Of a stretch of DNA of 64,000 nt, positions 54,740 through 62,748 are shown piece after piece; position 1 is the stretch's first letter; each line of letters opens with the position of its first letter. The notes below the pieces were generated by a model. It saw only the letters and a list, made by a program, of their open reading frames with translations. It did not search any database and was not told where the DNA came from. The stretch comes from Granulicella sp. WH15 (GTDB lineage: Bacteria; Acidobacteriota; Terriglobia; Terriglobales; Acidobacteriaceae), in the NCBI RefSeq assembly GCF_009914315.1, contig NZ_CP042596.1, positions 2,976,001 to 3,040,000 of the forward strand, written 5' to 3'. The position numbers and the translations under genes were made by a program.

Positions 54740-56926
54740 TCAGAGTTGCTGACCTGCGCCACCCGCCCCGCAGACGCGAACAAGCAGGACTAGCGGTGCA
54801 ACCAGCCCGTAACGAACGGTGCGACGAGCAGCGCTGTGCTTCCATAGATAGAGGGCAACTGGAGTGGAGTTGCGGTAGTAGAACCGCACCAATGCGCGTC
54901 CCGCACGCGAGCGCGCCAACACCCCGTCACGGAATGAGCGAAGCGTATCCAGTTGCGGAACGCTGGACGTACCGTAGCAGGCCGTCGCGATGAAGCAAGC
55001 CCCGCTTTGACAGTTCAGCACATCGTCCGCTTTGCCGAACTCCTTCTCGATAGCAGCCGTTGTAGGCGCTTCAAAAGAAAAGTGAAGAATCTGCGTCCAG
55101 AAGACCTTGCTGGCGGTCATAAAGCTCTTTTCATCAGAGTGCACCAGAGGCTCGAGGGACGCCCCCTGAACCGTCTGATCTACGCTGACACCGACCACCT
55201 CCGAGCCTGCATAATCTAGATCGAGCGGGGCTTCGGGATCACCATGCGTAAAGAAGATCCGGTTGTCCCTATACGTCACTTTGAGCGAAACATGGACGTA
55301 CGATTTCTTACCTTCCTTCTCTTTCTCACGCAGCCTCTGCAGCCAGCAGGATTTGAGGATGAGCCCCACCCGCTCCGATCCCTGCTTCTGAAAATCTTGC
55401 TGGATCTTCGCCATAAACTCTTTACGGCGCTCATCCTTGTACCCCTCCACCGTGTCACGTAATTTTTGCAGTTTGGGCTCTACCGTGATCTCCCAAAGAA
55501 CCCACCCCGCGATCAAGGCGATGCCTACTGCGATGCCTCCTGCCTTGCCCAGGGCGCGAGTTCCCAGCGCCGCATCGGCAGCAGCAGCCTCTTCACCGGC
55601 AGCCGCTCCCAAGCCTCCCTCCAGACCCTCTGAATCCGCGAGAGCCTTCGTACCCAGTCCTCCCTCGGCCTCTCCCAGTGCCTTAGTCCCAACGCCTCCT
55701 TCCGCCTCGCCTAACGCCTTGGTGCTCTCAGGCTCAGCCTTCGGTTTCGTCTCCGGCGGCGGATTCACCTTATTCTCCGGCCCCTTGCCGAGATCCAGCG
55801 TCGGCGTCGGATGCGTCGCGGCGTGGCTGACGAAGTTCACTCCGCGAAAGCTGCCCATCTGAAAGGTCGCCTGCGTGCATCCGGAGCACGCGGGGATGGG
55901 TTCAAACACAGTCTGCCCATTCACCTGCCGAACGCGCTCCGTAAGAAAATGGACTGTTCCTCTCGCGTTCTCGGGAAGCCTCCCCGCAAGGTCTTCAAAG
56001 ATCTTCCGCTCCGCATCGTTGATGTGCGAGAACGGAAATTCGCGACGGCTGCCCGCACCTGCGATGCTCCGAGTAGCCGAGGTTGCCGCCCCTGGTCCAC
56101 CCGCGGGAGAGTGCGCATGGTACACCGGCGCTCCCTGCCCCAAAGCGTCCGTGGCCGCTCCGCTGATGGCGCGCATCTCGCGCGGTCCGGTATACCCCTC
56201 CACGTCGATGATGGCGGAAGCAATCACCCGCGTCTCGCCCGGAACTGGACCGCCAGTGCGGATGATCTCCTCCAGGCGGGTCACGTTGGCGGAAAAATCC
56301 GCATCCGCATGAATCGGTGGCGGAGTCGGCTGCCGCTGCACGCTCTTCGCCTCGCCCCTGCGCTGCTGCACCGTGTGCGCAAGCTCGTGCGCCAGCAGAC
56401 GGCGGCCTGCCCAGGTCTCCGGGGCATACCGTCCGCGAGCAAACACAATGTGATCGCCCGCCGTGTACGCATTGGCTCCAATCCCCTCCGCCGACTGGTG
56501 CGCGCGCGCGTCATTGTGAATGCGAATCCGGCTGAAGTCGAATCCGAAGCGCCCTTCGAGGAAGGGCCGCGCAGAACCATCCAGCGGATTACCCGACGTC
56601 GCCAGCACATGATGCACGAGCGGAGGAGCGAACTCCGGATACGCCTGGCCATCGGCCTCGCGTTGCACCTTGCCTTCGCTCTTCCGCCGCGCCTTCCGGC
56701 ACGTTTCACACTCCTCGCCGCGGGCTGGCGAACCGCAGGCGCAGCGTCGAATCATCGGCGCACCGCCGCCCCCCGGAGACGACGGAAAGCTCGGCGGAGC
56801 CGATGCCATTACAGCATCTGCAACTCGTTCGGCCTCCATCTCCAGCGCATCCTGCACCGGCCCCACACGCAACTGTGCCGGTGTGGTCCTGGCTGCGGGC
56901 TTGCGCTCCGCTGAGGCAAACTCCAT
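54740..56926 (-). CDS. eCIS-associated DUF4157 protein with deaminase-like core and CFI-box tail
   Basis: A 728-residue multidomain protein. Residues 1-55 are Ala/Pro-rich. CxC...CxxC at C62, C64, C73 and C76 could bind zinc. Residues about 95-195 are the eCIS-core DUF4157 domain with HELAHTVQQ (H180-H184). Residues about 225-370 look like a nucleic-acid-deaminase-type toxin fold: HINDAERKIFEDLAGRLP (DAE at 304-306), then GTVHFLTER, then PIPACSGC (C347, C350). Residues 402-440 are TKALGEAEGG-type repeats. A membrane helix covers about 462-480. The tail has GACFIATACYGT (CFI-box) and a last hydrophobic helix. Probably eCIS cargo; no immunity gene is evident. Confidence 0.8.
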   Translation of the reverse strand: MEFASAERKPAARTTPAQLRVGPVQDALEMEAERVADAVMASAPPSFPSSPGGGGAPMIRRCACGSPARGEECETCRKARRKSEGKVQREADGQAYPEFAPPLVHHVLATSGNPLDGSARPFLEGRFGFDFSRIRIHNDARAHQSAEGIGANAYTAGDHIVFARGRYAPETWAGRRLLAHELAHTVQQRRGEAKSVQRQPTPPPIHADADFSANVTRLEEIIRTGGPVPGETRVIASAIIDVEGYTGPREMRAISGAATDALGQGAPVYHAHSPAGGPGAATSATRSIAGAGSRREFPFSHINDAERKIFEDLAGRLPENARGTVHFLTERVRQVNGQTVFEPIPACSGCTQATFQMGSFRGVNFVSHAATHPTPTLDLGKGPENKVNPPPETKPKAEPESTKALGEAEGGVGTKALGEAEGGLGTKALADSEGLEGGLGAAAGEEAAAADAALGTRALGKAGGIAVGIALIAGWVLWEITVEPKLQKLRDTVEGYKDERRKEFMAKIQQDFQKQGSERVGLILKSCWLQRLREKEKEGKKSYVHVSLKVTYRDNRIFFTHGDPEAPLDLDYAGSEVVGVSVDQTVQGASLEPLVHSDEKSFMTASKVFWTQILHFSFEAPTTAAIEKEFGKADDVLNCQSGACFIATACYGTSSVPQLDTLRSFRDGVLARSRAGRALVRFYYRNSTPVALYLWKHSAARRTVRYGLVAPLVLLVRVCGAGGAGQQL

Positions 56927-56957
56927 GATGTACGCTCCTCCTGCGGCAACCCTTCGT

Positions 56958-57884
56958 TCAGACCCCGACGCGCTCTTCGTCCTCTACAGGCGCGGAGTCC
57001 TTCGCGGCGCTCTCTTCCAATACCTCCATGCTGCTCACGGCCCTCTCGTAGAGTTCCGGATAGCAGCGTGCAACACGGCGTTCCAGCCGCTCCATCAGAT
57101 CGGGATCGACCTTCGATCCCGCCATTAGATGAGTGAAGCCAAGACGCGCAGCGCCGCCGTTCACAGCCTGCCCATACGACTCGAACAGATACGTGATGGG
57201 CACGCCCTCATACGCCGCGCAGGCCGCCAGCAGGTACTGTTCAAACAGTGGATTGAGCACACGTTTGTCGTCCCAATCGTCAAAGGCCCTGCGGTTCTCC
57301 GGCGCACGCAGCACCGACAGCACCGTATCCGCATAACGACGAAGGAGATCCGTTCGGTTGCCGCCGACTATGCCGCAACACGCCGCCGTCTGCACCGGAG
57401 AAAAGGTGCGATACCACGTCCACTCCTCTGGAATCCGGCGGTTGCCATGGACCCGGATCATCAGCGCGGCGCGGTCCGCGTCATACCAGGGCAGAGCCGC
57501 GACGGTGTCTTCCGGATTCTGCGCCACCACTGCAGCCGTCCTGGCCCACTCCGGCAGCGGCTGAAACAGGTATACGTCGGAGTCGATGTGTACATAGGGC
57601 TGATACTGCTCCGCATAGCACTGCAACTTGCCCATCATCCACCAGTCGGTGTCGTCTTCGGCCAGCACATTCAACGATGTCGAGACCTCATCGAAGCGCA
57701 GGCCAAGCTGGCCGATCAGCATCTCGGCACCGGCGTCGTCCGTCCACAAAGCCAGAGAGCTGAAGTGCGGGCGGGCGCTCTCCACCGACAGAATCCAGGA
57801 AAGACGGTGATGCAGCTCCGTCTTCCAGGTAAAGTTGCGCCCGGACAGATGAGGACGGCTCCAGAATGACCAGACTGCTCGCAA
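56958..57884 (-). CDS. DUF6734-type protein with GT-A-like DxD motif
   Basis: A 308-residue protein resembling DUF6734. The start RAVWSFWSRPHLSG, WILSVESARPHFSSLALWTDD and DTDWWMMGKLQCYAEQ lead to VHIDSDVYLFQPLP, a D-S-D motif as used by GT-A glycosyltransferases to bind metal-nucleotide-sugar. CCGIVGGNRTDLLRRYADTV follows. It is packed between the DUF6519 protein (11-bp gap) and the DUF4157 protein (31-bp gap). It could glycosylate a tail component or be a cargo enzyme. Activity is inferred from the motif only. Confidence 0.7.
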   Translation of the reverse strand: MRAVWSFWSRPHLSGRNFTWKTELHHRLSWILSVESARPHFSSLALWTDDAGAEMLIGQLGLRFDEVSTSLNVLAEDDTDWWMMGKLQCYAEQYQPYVHIDSDVYLFQPLPEWARTAAVVAQNPEDTVAALPWYDADRAALMIRVHGNRRIPEEWTWYRTFSPVQTAACCGIVGGNRTDLLRRYADTVLSVLRAPENRRAFDDWDDKRVLNPLFEQYLLAACAAYEGVPITYLFESYGQAVNGGAARLGFTHLMAGSKVDPDLMERLERRVARCYPELYERAVSSMEVLEESAAKDSAPVEDEERVGV

Positions 57885-57895
57885 GGGACCTCCTG

Positions 57896-60355
57896 TTAGA
57901 TCAGCTCACCGCCTACCACTCCGCCGCCATAGCCGTAGTACGCCGCATAGGGCGAAGGTGGAGGCGCGTTACCGCGGAAGCGCCAGGCAAAGATGCCGTC
58001 GCGCTGCCCCGCAACCGGCCACTCGCTGGCTGGAATCACATTGCCGGGGATGACCCCGCCTGTGGCCGGATCCAGTAGCTGCACCGCAAACTGCGAGAAG
58101 TTTCCCTTGCGCTCCAGATCGGTCGGCACATAGGCGTACACGCTCTTCCCTGTCGCCATCAACACCGGCTGCTCGTAGATCTTGCCGCTCACATCCGCAG
58201 CGGGCAACTGCATCATCTGATTGAAGACAGAAGATGCCATAAAGCCCACCGCAACGTAATCGCCGGAGGCATCCGGACCGAAGACCTGATAGCGGCTCAT
58301 CACCGGACCTGCGAAAACCGTCGGATCCATATACGGCTTCACCCAGGCCGACAGCGTGAAGACGATCTCCTCGTTCAAGCCAAACCCTGTGTCGTTCTGC
58401 ACCCCCTGCAGAATGGCCGCAGTACGAATTCTCAGTTGCAACTGCGCCCGTCCCTGCGCCAGCGTGACCGCTCCGAACTGAGCGAGGCGCGTGAGGAAGT
58501 ACCTGCTTGTAGATGCAAACGGAGACCACGTGGTGCCGCTCTGCTTCACGACGCTATAGTTGCCCAGCGCCTTCACTGCGATTGCCGCGGGCACCTGTTG
58601 CCCAAACTGGACTGACTCGGCAAAGAGCTCATCGCTTGCCGGAAGATCCAGGCTCACCGCAAACGTACTCACATTCAGCCTGGAAGCGTCGATGATGTTC
58701 CTGAAGGCCACATGCAACCCCGTGAACAGGTCGACCGGCTCCAACACCGATCCCGAAACGACCTGTTTATACTGCGGGTCCAGCGTATTCACCGAAGAAA
58801 CAACGGCTGCCGGCACCGTGGAGATGGGTGCAAAGACTCTGCGGCAATCGCTCAACACGGACCAGTTCGTTCCATCGAAGTTCACCACCGCGAGCGACGC
58901 AACGTGGTGGCGAATCCCCTGCGGCACCTGAGCCACCGGCGCGTTATTTGTGTCCACCGGCCAGATCACCGTGGGCTGGCTTGCCGTGGTTGCCGTGCGC
59001 GCGGGCATCAGCCAGAAATCTCCAGTCTGGTAGGAGCCGCCTTTGCCGAAGTACACCTGCACACCGTTTTCCAGGTCTATCCAGGTCTCTTCGACAATGG
59101 GGATCGCGCCACTCACCAGGTTCGTCGACGAAGCGGAGCTTTGGTCCCACCGCCGCACCTTCGGGTTCGACGGAAACTTCGCGAATGTGAGGTCCGAACC
59201 GGGTGCTGCGGTCGAGGTATCGATGGTGAGGGTCGGCACCTGTCCCACCAGCTCCGCGCTGCTCAACTGCACCAGCGTCCCATTCTTCTGGGCGATCTCG
59301 TGCGAGTCATCCGTAAGCTCCACCCACTGCCCCGCCGCAAAGCCGAGCGTGTTGTCTCGCCCCAGCGAGGTGACAGACAAGCTGCCATCGCCTCCCTCCC
59401 ATCCCACCACGATGGAGGCATTGTCGCGCGACCACTTGAAACTTGCCTGCCCCGTCTGTCCCGGCGTATGAATCTCCACGCGATAGAGCTGGTTCTCGAG
59501 GCTGCGATAGCCCGCCGTCGCGGAGATCTGGCAGGGATTGCTCGTCGGATCGGCCGCAGCCGCGCGCGCGCTCAACCAGCTTGCGCTCGGGTTGAGAATG
59601 CCTTCGCTATACAGGTTCGACGGGCACCCCTGAGGTCCATCGTACAGGCCCAGCTTCACCTGCCAGACCACCCGCGTCCGCGTCGTGGTGTCAGGGCCGC
59701 CCAGCGCGACCTCTCGGATCGACGGGTCTTCCAGCGCGGTAATGTCGCGCTCCCACACGTCGAGATAGACCGCGTACTGGCCAGTCTGCAACACAGCAGG
59801 AAGGCTAGGCAGAAACGGCTGAACAGACAGCCCCGCGCTGCTCGTCACTGGAGTATCGAAGAGGCTCGGCGCTGGAGTCCCATCATCATCATCGGCAGCA
59901 GTGGAAGTAGAAACAGACACGACTGGAGCCAGCGTCAGCTTCGCCTTCAAAGCCAGGTCCACCCGCTCACTGAAGGTGCGGCCCAGCAGCCCTGGGTTGA
60001 GGGGAACAAGACTCATCCCCGGATTGGGCGGTTCAGTCGGAGATCCGGAGCCAGTCGAGGGCGGCGCAGGAGGAAATACCGTGCATGGCGTCGTGTTCTC
60101 ACACAGGATGCCTTCCACATACATCCGTCCGTGATTGACGATCAGCGCCGTTCCGTCCGTCGAAATAGCGAAGCCCGGAACCACACTCGGAACCGCCGAT
60201 CCCAGCAGATCCGTCGCCAGCATCCGCTCACGGTATGCCTGTATATCGAGCTGCTCATTCCAGTCCGCGTCCAGCATGACGCGGCCCTGCTGCATCCGTA
60301 CGCCGGTGTTCGCCTTGGCTGCTTGAAAGGAGAAACGAGAGATATCGCCTGCCAT
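57896..60355 (-). CDS. eCIS-associated DUF6519 protein
   Basis: An 819-residue protein starting AGDISRFSFQAAKANTGVRM then QQGRVMLDADWNEQLDIQAYRE. That opening is the hallmark of DUF6519, found in contractile injection system and phage-tail-like loci. The rest is beta-rich, with Thr/Ser/Gly-rich stretches as in tail-fibre or baseplate-periphery proteins. A role in host binding or baseplate assembly is likely but unproven. It lies 11 bp downstream of the tail-protein gene and is clearly in the same operon. Confidence 0.82.
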   Translation of the reverse strand: MAGDISRFSFQAAKANTGVRMQQGRVMLDADWNEQLDIQAYRERMLATDLLGSAVPSVVPGFAISTDGTALIVNHGRMYVEGILCENTTPCTVFPPAPPSTGSGSPTEPPNPGMSLVPLNPGLLGRTFSERVDLALKAKLTLAPVVSVSTSTAADDDDGTPAPSLFDTPVTSSAGLSVQPFLPSLPAVLQTGQYAVYLDVWERDITALEDPSIREVALGGPDTTTRTRVVWQVKLGLYDGPQGCPSNLYSEGILNPSASWLSARAAAADPTSNPCQISATAGYRSLENQLYRVEIHTPGQTGQASFKWSRDNASIVVGWEGGDGSLSVTSLGRDNTLGFAAGQWVELTDDSHEIAQKNGTLVQLSSAELVGQVPTLTIDTSTAAPGSDLTFAKFPSNPKVRRWDQSSASSTNLVSGAIPIVEETWIDLENGVQVYFGKGGSYQTGDFWLMPARTATTASQPTVIWPVDTNNAPVAQVPQGIRHHVASLAVVNFDGTNWSVLSDCRRVFAPISTVPAAVVSSVNTLDPQYKQVVSGSVLEPVDLFTGLHVAFRNIIDASRLNVSTFAVSLDLPASDELFAESVQFGQQVPAAIAVKALGNYSVVKQSGTTWSPFASTSRYFLTRLAQFGAVTLAQGRAQLQLRIRTAAILQGVQNDTGFGLNEEIVFTLSAWVKPYMDPTVFAGPVMSRYQVFGPDASGDYVAVGFMASSVFNQMMQLPAADVSGKIYEQPVLMATGKSVYAYVPTDLERKGNFSQFAVQLLDPATGGVIPGNVIPASEWPVAGQRDGIFAWRFRGNAPPPSPYAAYYGYGGGVVGGELI

Positions 60356-60366
60356 ATAAACCTTCC

Positions 60367-62748
60367 TTAGGACATGTAAAAGATGCCAGCCCCAAACGCG
60401 GGGAGAAGATACTCCGGAAGCACGGAGCGAAGATTCGCATCGCGCTGCGGCTGCTCAAGAAACCCGAACGATCCCATCTCCGATCCATCGTCGGCACCTG
60501 CCCGGATCTCCGGCGCGCAGGTCGCACTCAACTGCCCATAGGCTGGATCACCGAACTGCGTGCTGGTGAACGAGGGCGTCAGCCTCCGCTGCACGGCCGC
60601 AATCGCGGCTGTACCCGAAACGGCCGCGGCTGCCAGATCCGGCTGGCAGCGGAAGCGTCGCGGCACCGAGACCGATTGCGGAGGCAGCGAGCAGTACCGC
60701 AGGCATCCACTCTGCACCCGCTCCACGTTCACCACGCCGGTAAAGATCACATTCGATGCGGACAGCGTGCGCAACCCGATCGCATCCACCAGGCCGATCG
60801 TTCCCAGTATCGTGCATCCGCTCAGCGTCGCATCCGCCTCCGGCGCGTGGATCGCCTCTGCGCCTGCCGCATCCACAATTGAGTCCGTTATGGCAATCGT
60901 CGGCGCGCCGCCGGTCCCATCCGCAAAGACCACCGGACCCACGATGCTGCGGTTCACCACCACGCTCAACGCCGTGTTCTGCAACCCCGGCAGGCCGCTG
61001 GCATCGGCCAGCACCTGCAGCACAGAATCCAGCGGAGACACCGTGGTGTGATCGATCTGCAACTTCCCCAGGTTGCCGCTCATCACGCGCAGAGAACCTT
61101 CCAGCAGAATGCCGTTCAGCAGCAGCGTTCCCGGGTTTGCGCTGGTCGAAGGCGCGGTGCCCGCTACCTGTAGATCGCCCAGTATGTGCGGGCGGCAGTT
61201 ACCGGCCGTGATCGCGAAGGACACGGTCGGACTCAGGCTCTCCAGCGTCGGCCACGTCGCGCCCACGAGCAATAGGCTCTCGCCATCCGCAACCTCAATC
61301 GTGGCCGTCGGAGCCGTGTACGTTCGGCTGTCCGGCAGAACGATCACGCCAAAGCGGCCGGGCCTTGGCGCATCCGTACTGCTTCCGGGCGAGCTGCTTC
61401 CTGACGGTGGCAGTGCATTCCATGCGGCAACCGCCGACGCAAGATCCGGATAGACATAGTCTGCTCTGGCCAACCTGCCCGTCACGTCCACCAGCGCCTG
61501 CCAGTACACATCGGTATCGTCCGTCGGGTCGATGCCGGTCATCACGCCGCGCAGCGAGGCCGTGCGATCATACGGCCCTCCGCCCATCTCCCCGCTGAAG
61601 CCGTAGCTGAAGTCCACCGTGACCGACCCCGCAGGCGCACTTGCCGGGAATGCCAGACGCCCCAGCACGGGATCGACGCACGCCTGAATCGGCATCACGG
61701 TGCTGGTGCCGTCGAACGACCGTGTGTACGTCCGGGAGGCGGGCAGCGTCCTCCAGTTCCCTGCCGCATCCACATCGCTGAGGTCGCAGATGGAGATCTT
61801 CTCCGGCGCGATGGGGAGGCCATTCATCAGCACTTGCAGGACAGGCGCAGCGCCGAAGTAGATAGACGCATACGTCGCCGTACCTGCCACACCCGGCAGC
61901 GATCCGTTATCGACCATCGACTGCCGCAGCGCCTCCAGGTCTGCTGCCAGCGCACGCAGCAGCAACGGCCCAGGAATATCCTGCGGACCCGCGGGTTGCG
62001 TGAACTGCGGCAACGGACTCCCGTTGCCGAACAACGGCGCATCGATGCCCAATGGATGAAAGCGATATCTACCGTCTGCCCCCGCAGTCACAGCGCGCGG
62101 CGTCACACTGTTCAGCGCGAACGATTCGATGCGCCACAAGAAGATCGCAATGTTGGTCAGGTTCGCCCGTCCGTACAACTGCGTGCCACTGCCCGGATCT
62201 CCACTCGTCGCCATGCTGCGGATGGACGGGCTCTCGATTCCGCGCAGGTCTGCCGTACGCGCCGCGCGGTCCCACGCCCCACCCAGCGCCGCCAACGCAT
62301 CCCCATCGCGCATATCCATCGTCACCACGTTGCCGGGCCGCAGATGCTGCATATATTGCGTGGTGGCCAGCAACTGATACCCTTCCACCGCTACAGCAGG
62401 CCAGTTGGTGATATCCCGCGCCAACTGCTCCAGCACCACCGTCGTTCCCTTGCGCCTGCGGTACGACAGCGTCGAGGCCACGTAGCCGCGCAGCGTCACG
62501 CCCGCCAGGTCCGAGCTTTCCAGCACCGTGGACTTCAACAGATCGCCGAGGTACGGCACCACCCACTCCGCGCAGGTCTCAATGAACCAGTTCTCGTACA
62601 TCTGCGCGATGTCCGCGTCGATGGCATCGTGCGCGTCCTGCAGAATCGCCATCAGGTTCTCGAGAGCGCCGCCGGACAGGCCATCGCGAATCCGGTACAC
62701 CGACGGCAGCATCTGGAACAGGTTGGTCGTTGGCGTCGAGCTGGTCAT
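60367..62748 (-). CDS. eCIS phage-tail-like baseplate protein
   Basis: A 793-residue tail/baseplate protein. The first 250 residues carry the typical eCIS tail-protein blocks: FQMLPSVYRIRDGLSGGALE, YENWFIETCAEWVVPYLGDL, STLSYRRRKGTTVVLEQLAR, LLATTQYMQHLRPGNV and FHPLGIDAPLFG. The C-terminal half has repeating short beta-turns (GCTILGTIGLVDAIG, ITDSIVDAAG) suggesting a right-handed beta-helix, as in fibre or lyase-like tails. Its start overlaps the stop of the baseplate J gene by 4 bp. By layout it matches Afp12-type proteins. Confidence 0.82.
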   Translation of the reverse strand: MTSSTPTTNLFQMLPSVYRIRDGLSGGALENLMAILQDAHDAIDADIAQMYENWFIETCAEWVVPYLGDLLKSTVLESSDLAGVTLRGYVASTLSYRRRKGTTVVLEQLARDITNWPAVAVEGYQLLATTQYMQHLRPGNVVTMDMRDGDALAALGGAWDRAARTADLRGIESPSIRSMATSGDPGSGTQLYGRANLTNIAIFLWRIESFALNSVTPRAVTAGADGRYRFHPLGIDAPLFGNGSPLPQFTQPAGPQDIPGPLLLRALAADLEALRQSMVDNGSLPGVAGTATYASIYFGAAPVLQVLMNGLPIAPEKISICDLSDVDAAGNWRTLPASRTYTRSFDGTSTVMPIQACVDPVLGRLAFPASAPAGSVTVDFSYGFSGEMGGGPYDRTASLRGVMTGIDPTDDTDVYWQALVDVTGRLARADYVYPDLASAVAAWNALPPSGSSSPGSSTDAPRPGRFGVIVLPDSRTYTAPTATIEVADGESLLLVGATWPTLESLSPTVSFAITAGNCRPHILGDLQVAGTAPSTSANPGTLLLNGILLEGSLRVMSGNLGKLQIDHTTVSPLDSVLQVLADASGLPGLQNTALSVVVNRSIVGPVVFADGTGGAPTIAITDSIVDAAGAEAIHAPEADATLSGCTILGTIGLVDAIGLRTLSASNVIFTGVVNVERVQSGCLRYCSLPPQSVSVPRRFRCQPDLAAAAVSGTAAIAAVQRRLTPSFTSTQFGDPAYGQLSATCAPEIRAGADDGSEMGSFGFLEQPQRDANLRSVLPEYLLPAFGAGIFYMS

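Noticed and set aside
58712..60370. 552-codon plus-strand frame opposite the DUF6519 gene
   Set aside because: Arg/His-rich antisense shadow; the minus-strand protein has the DUF6519 opening motif.
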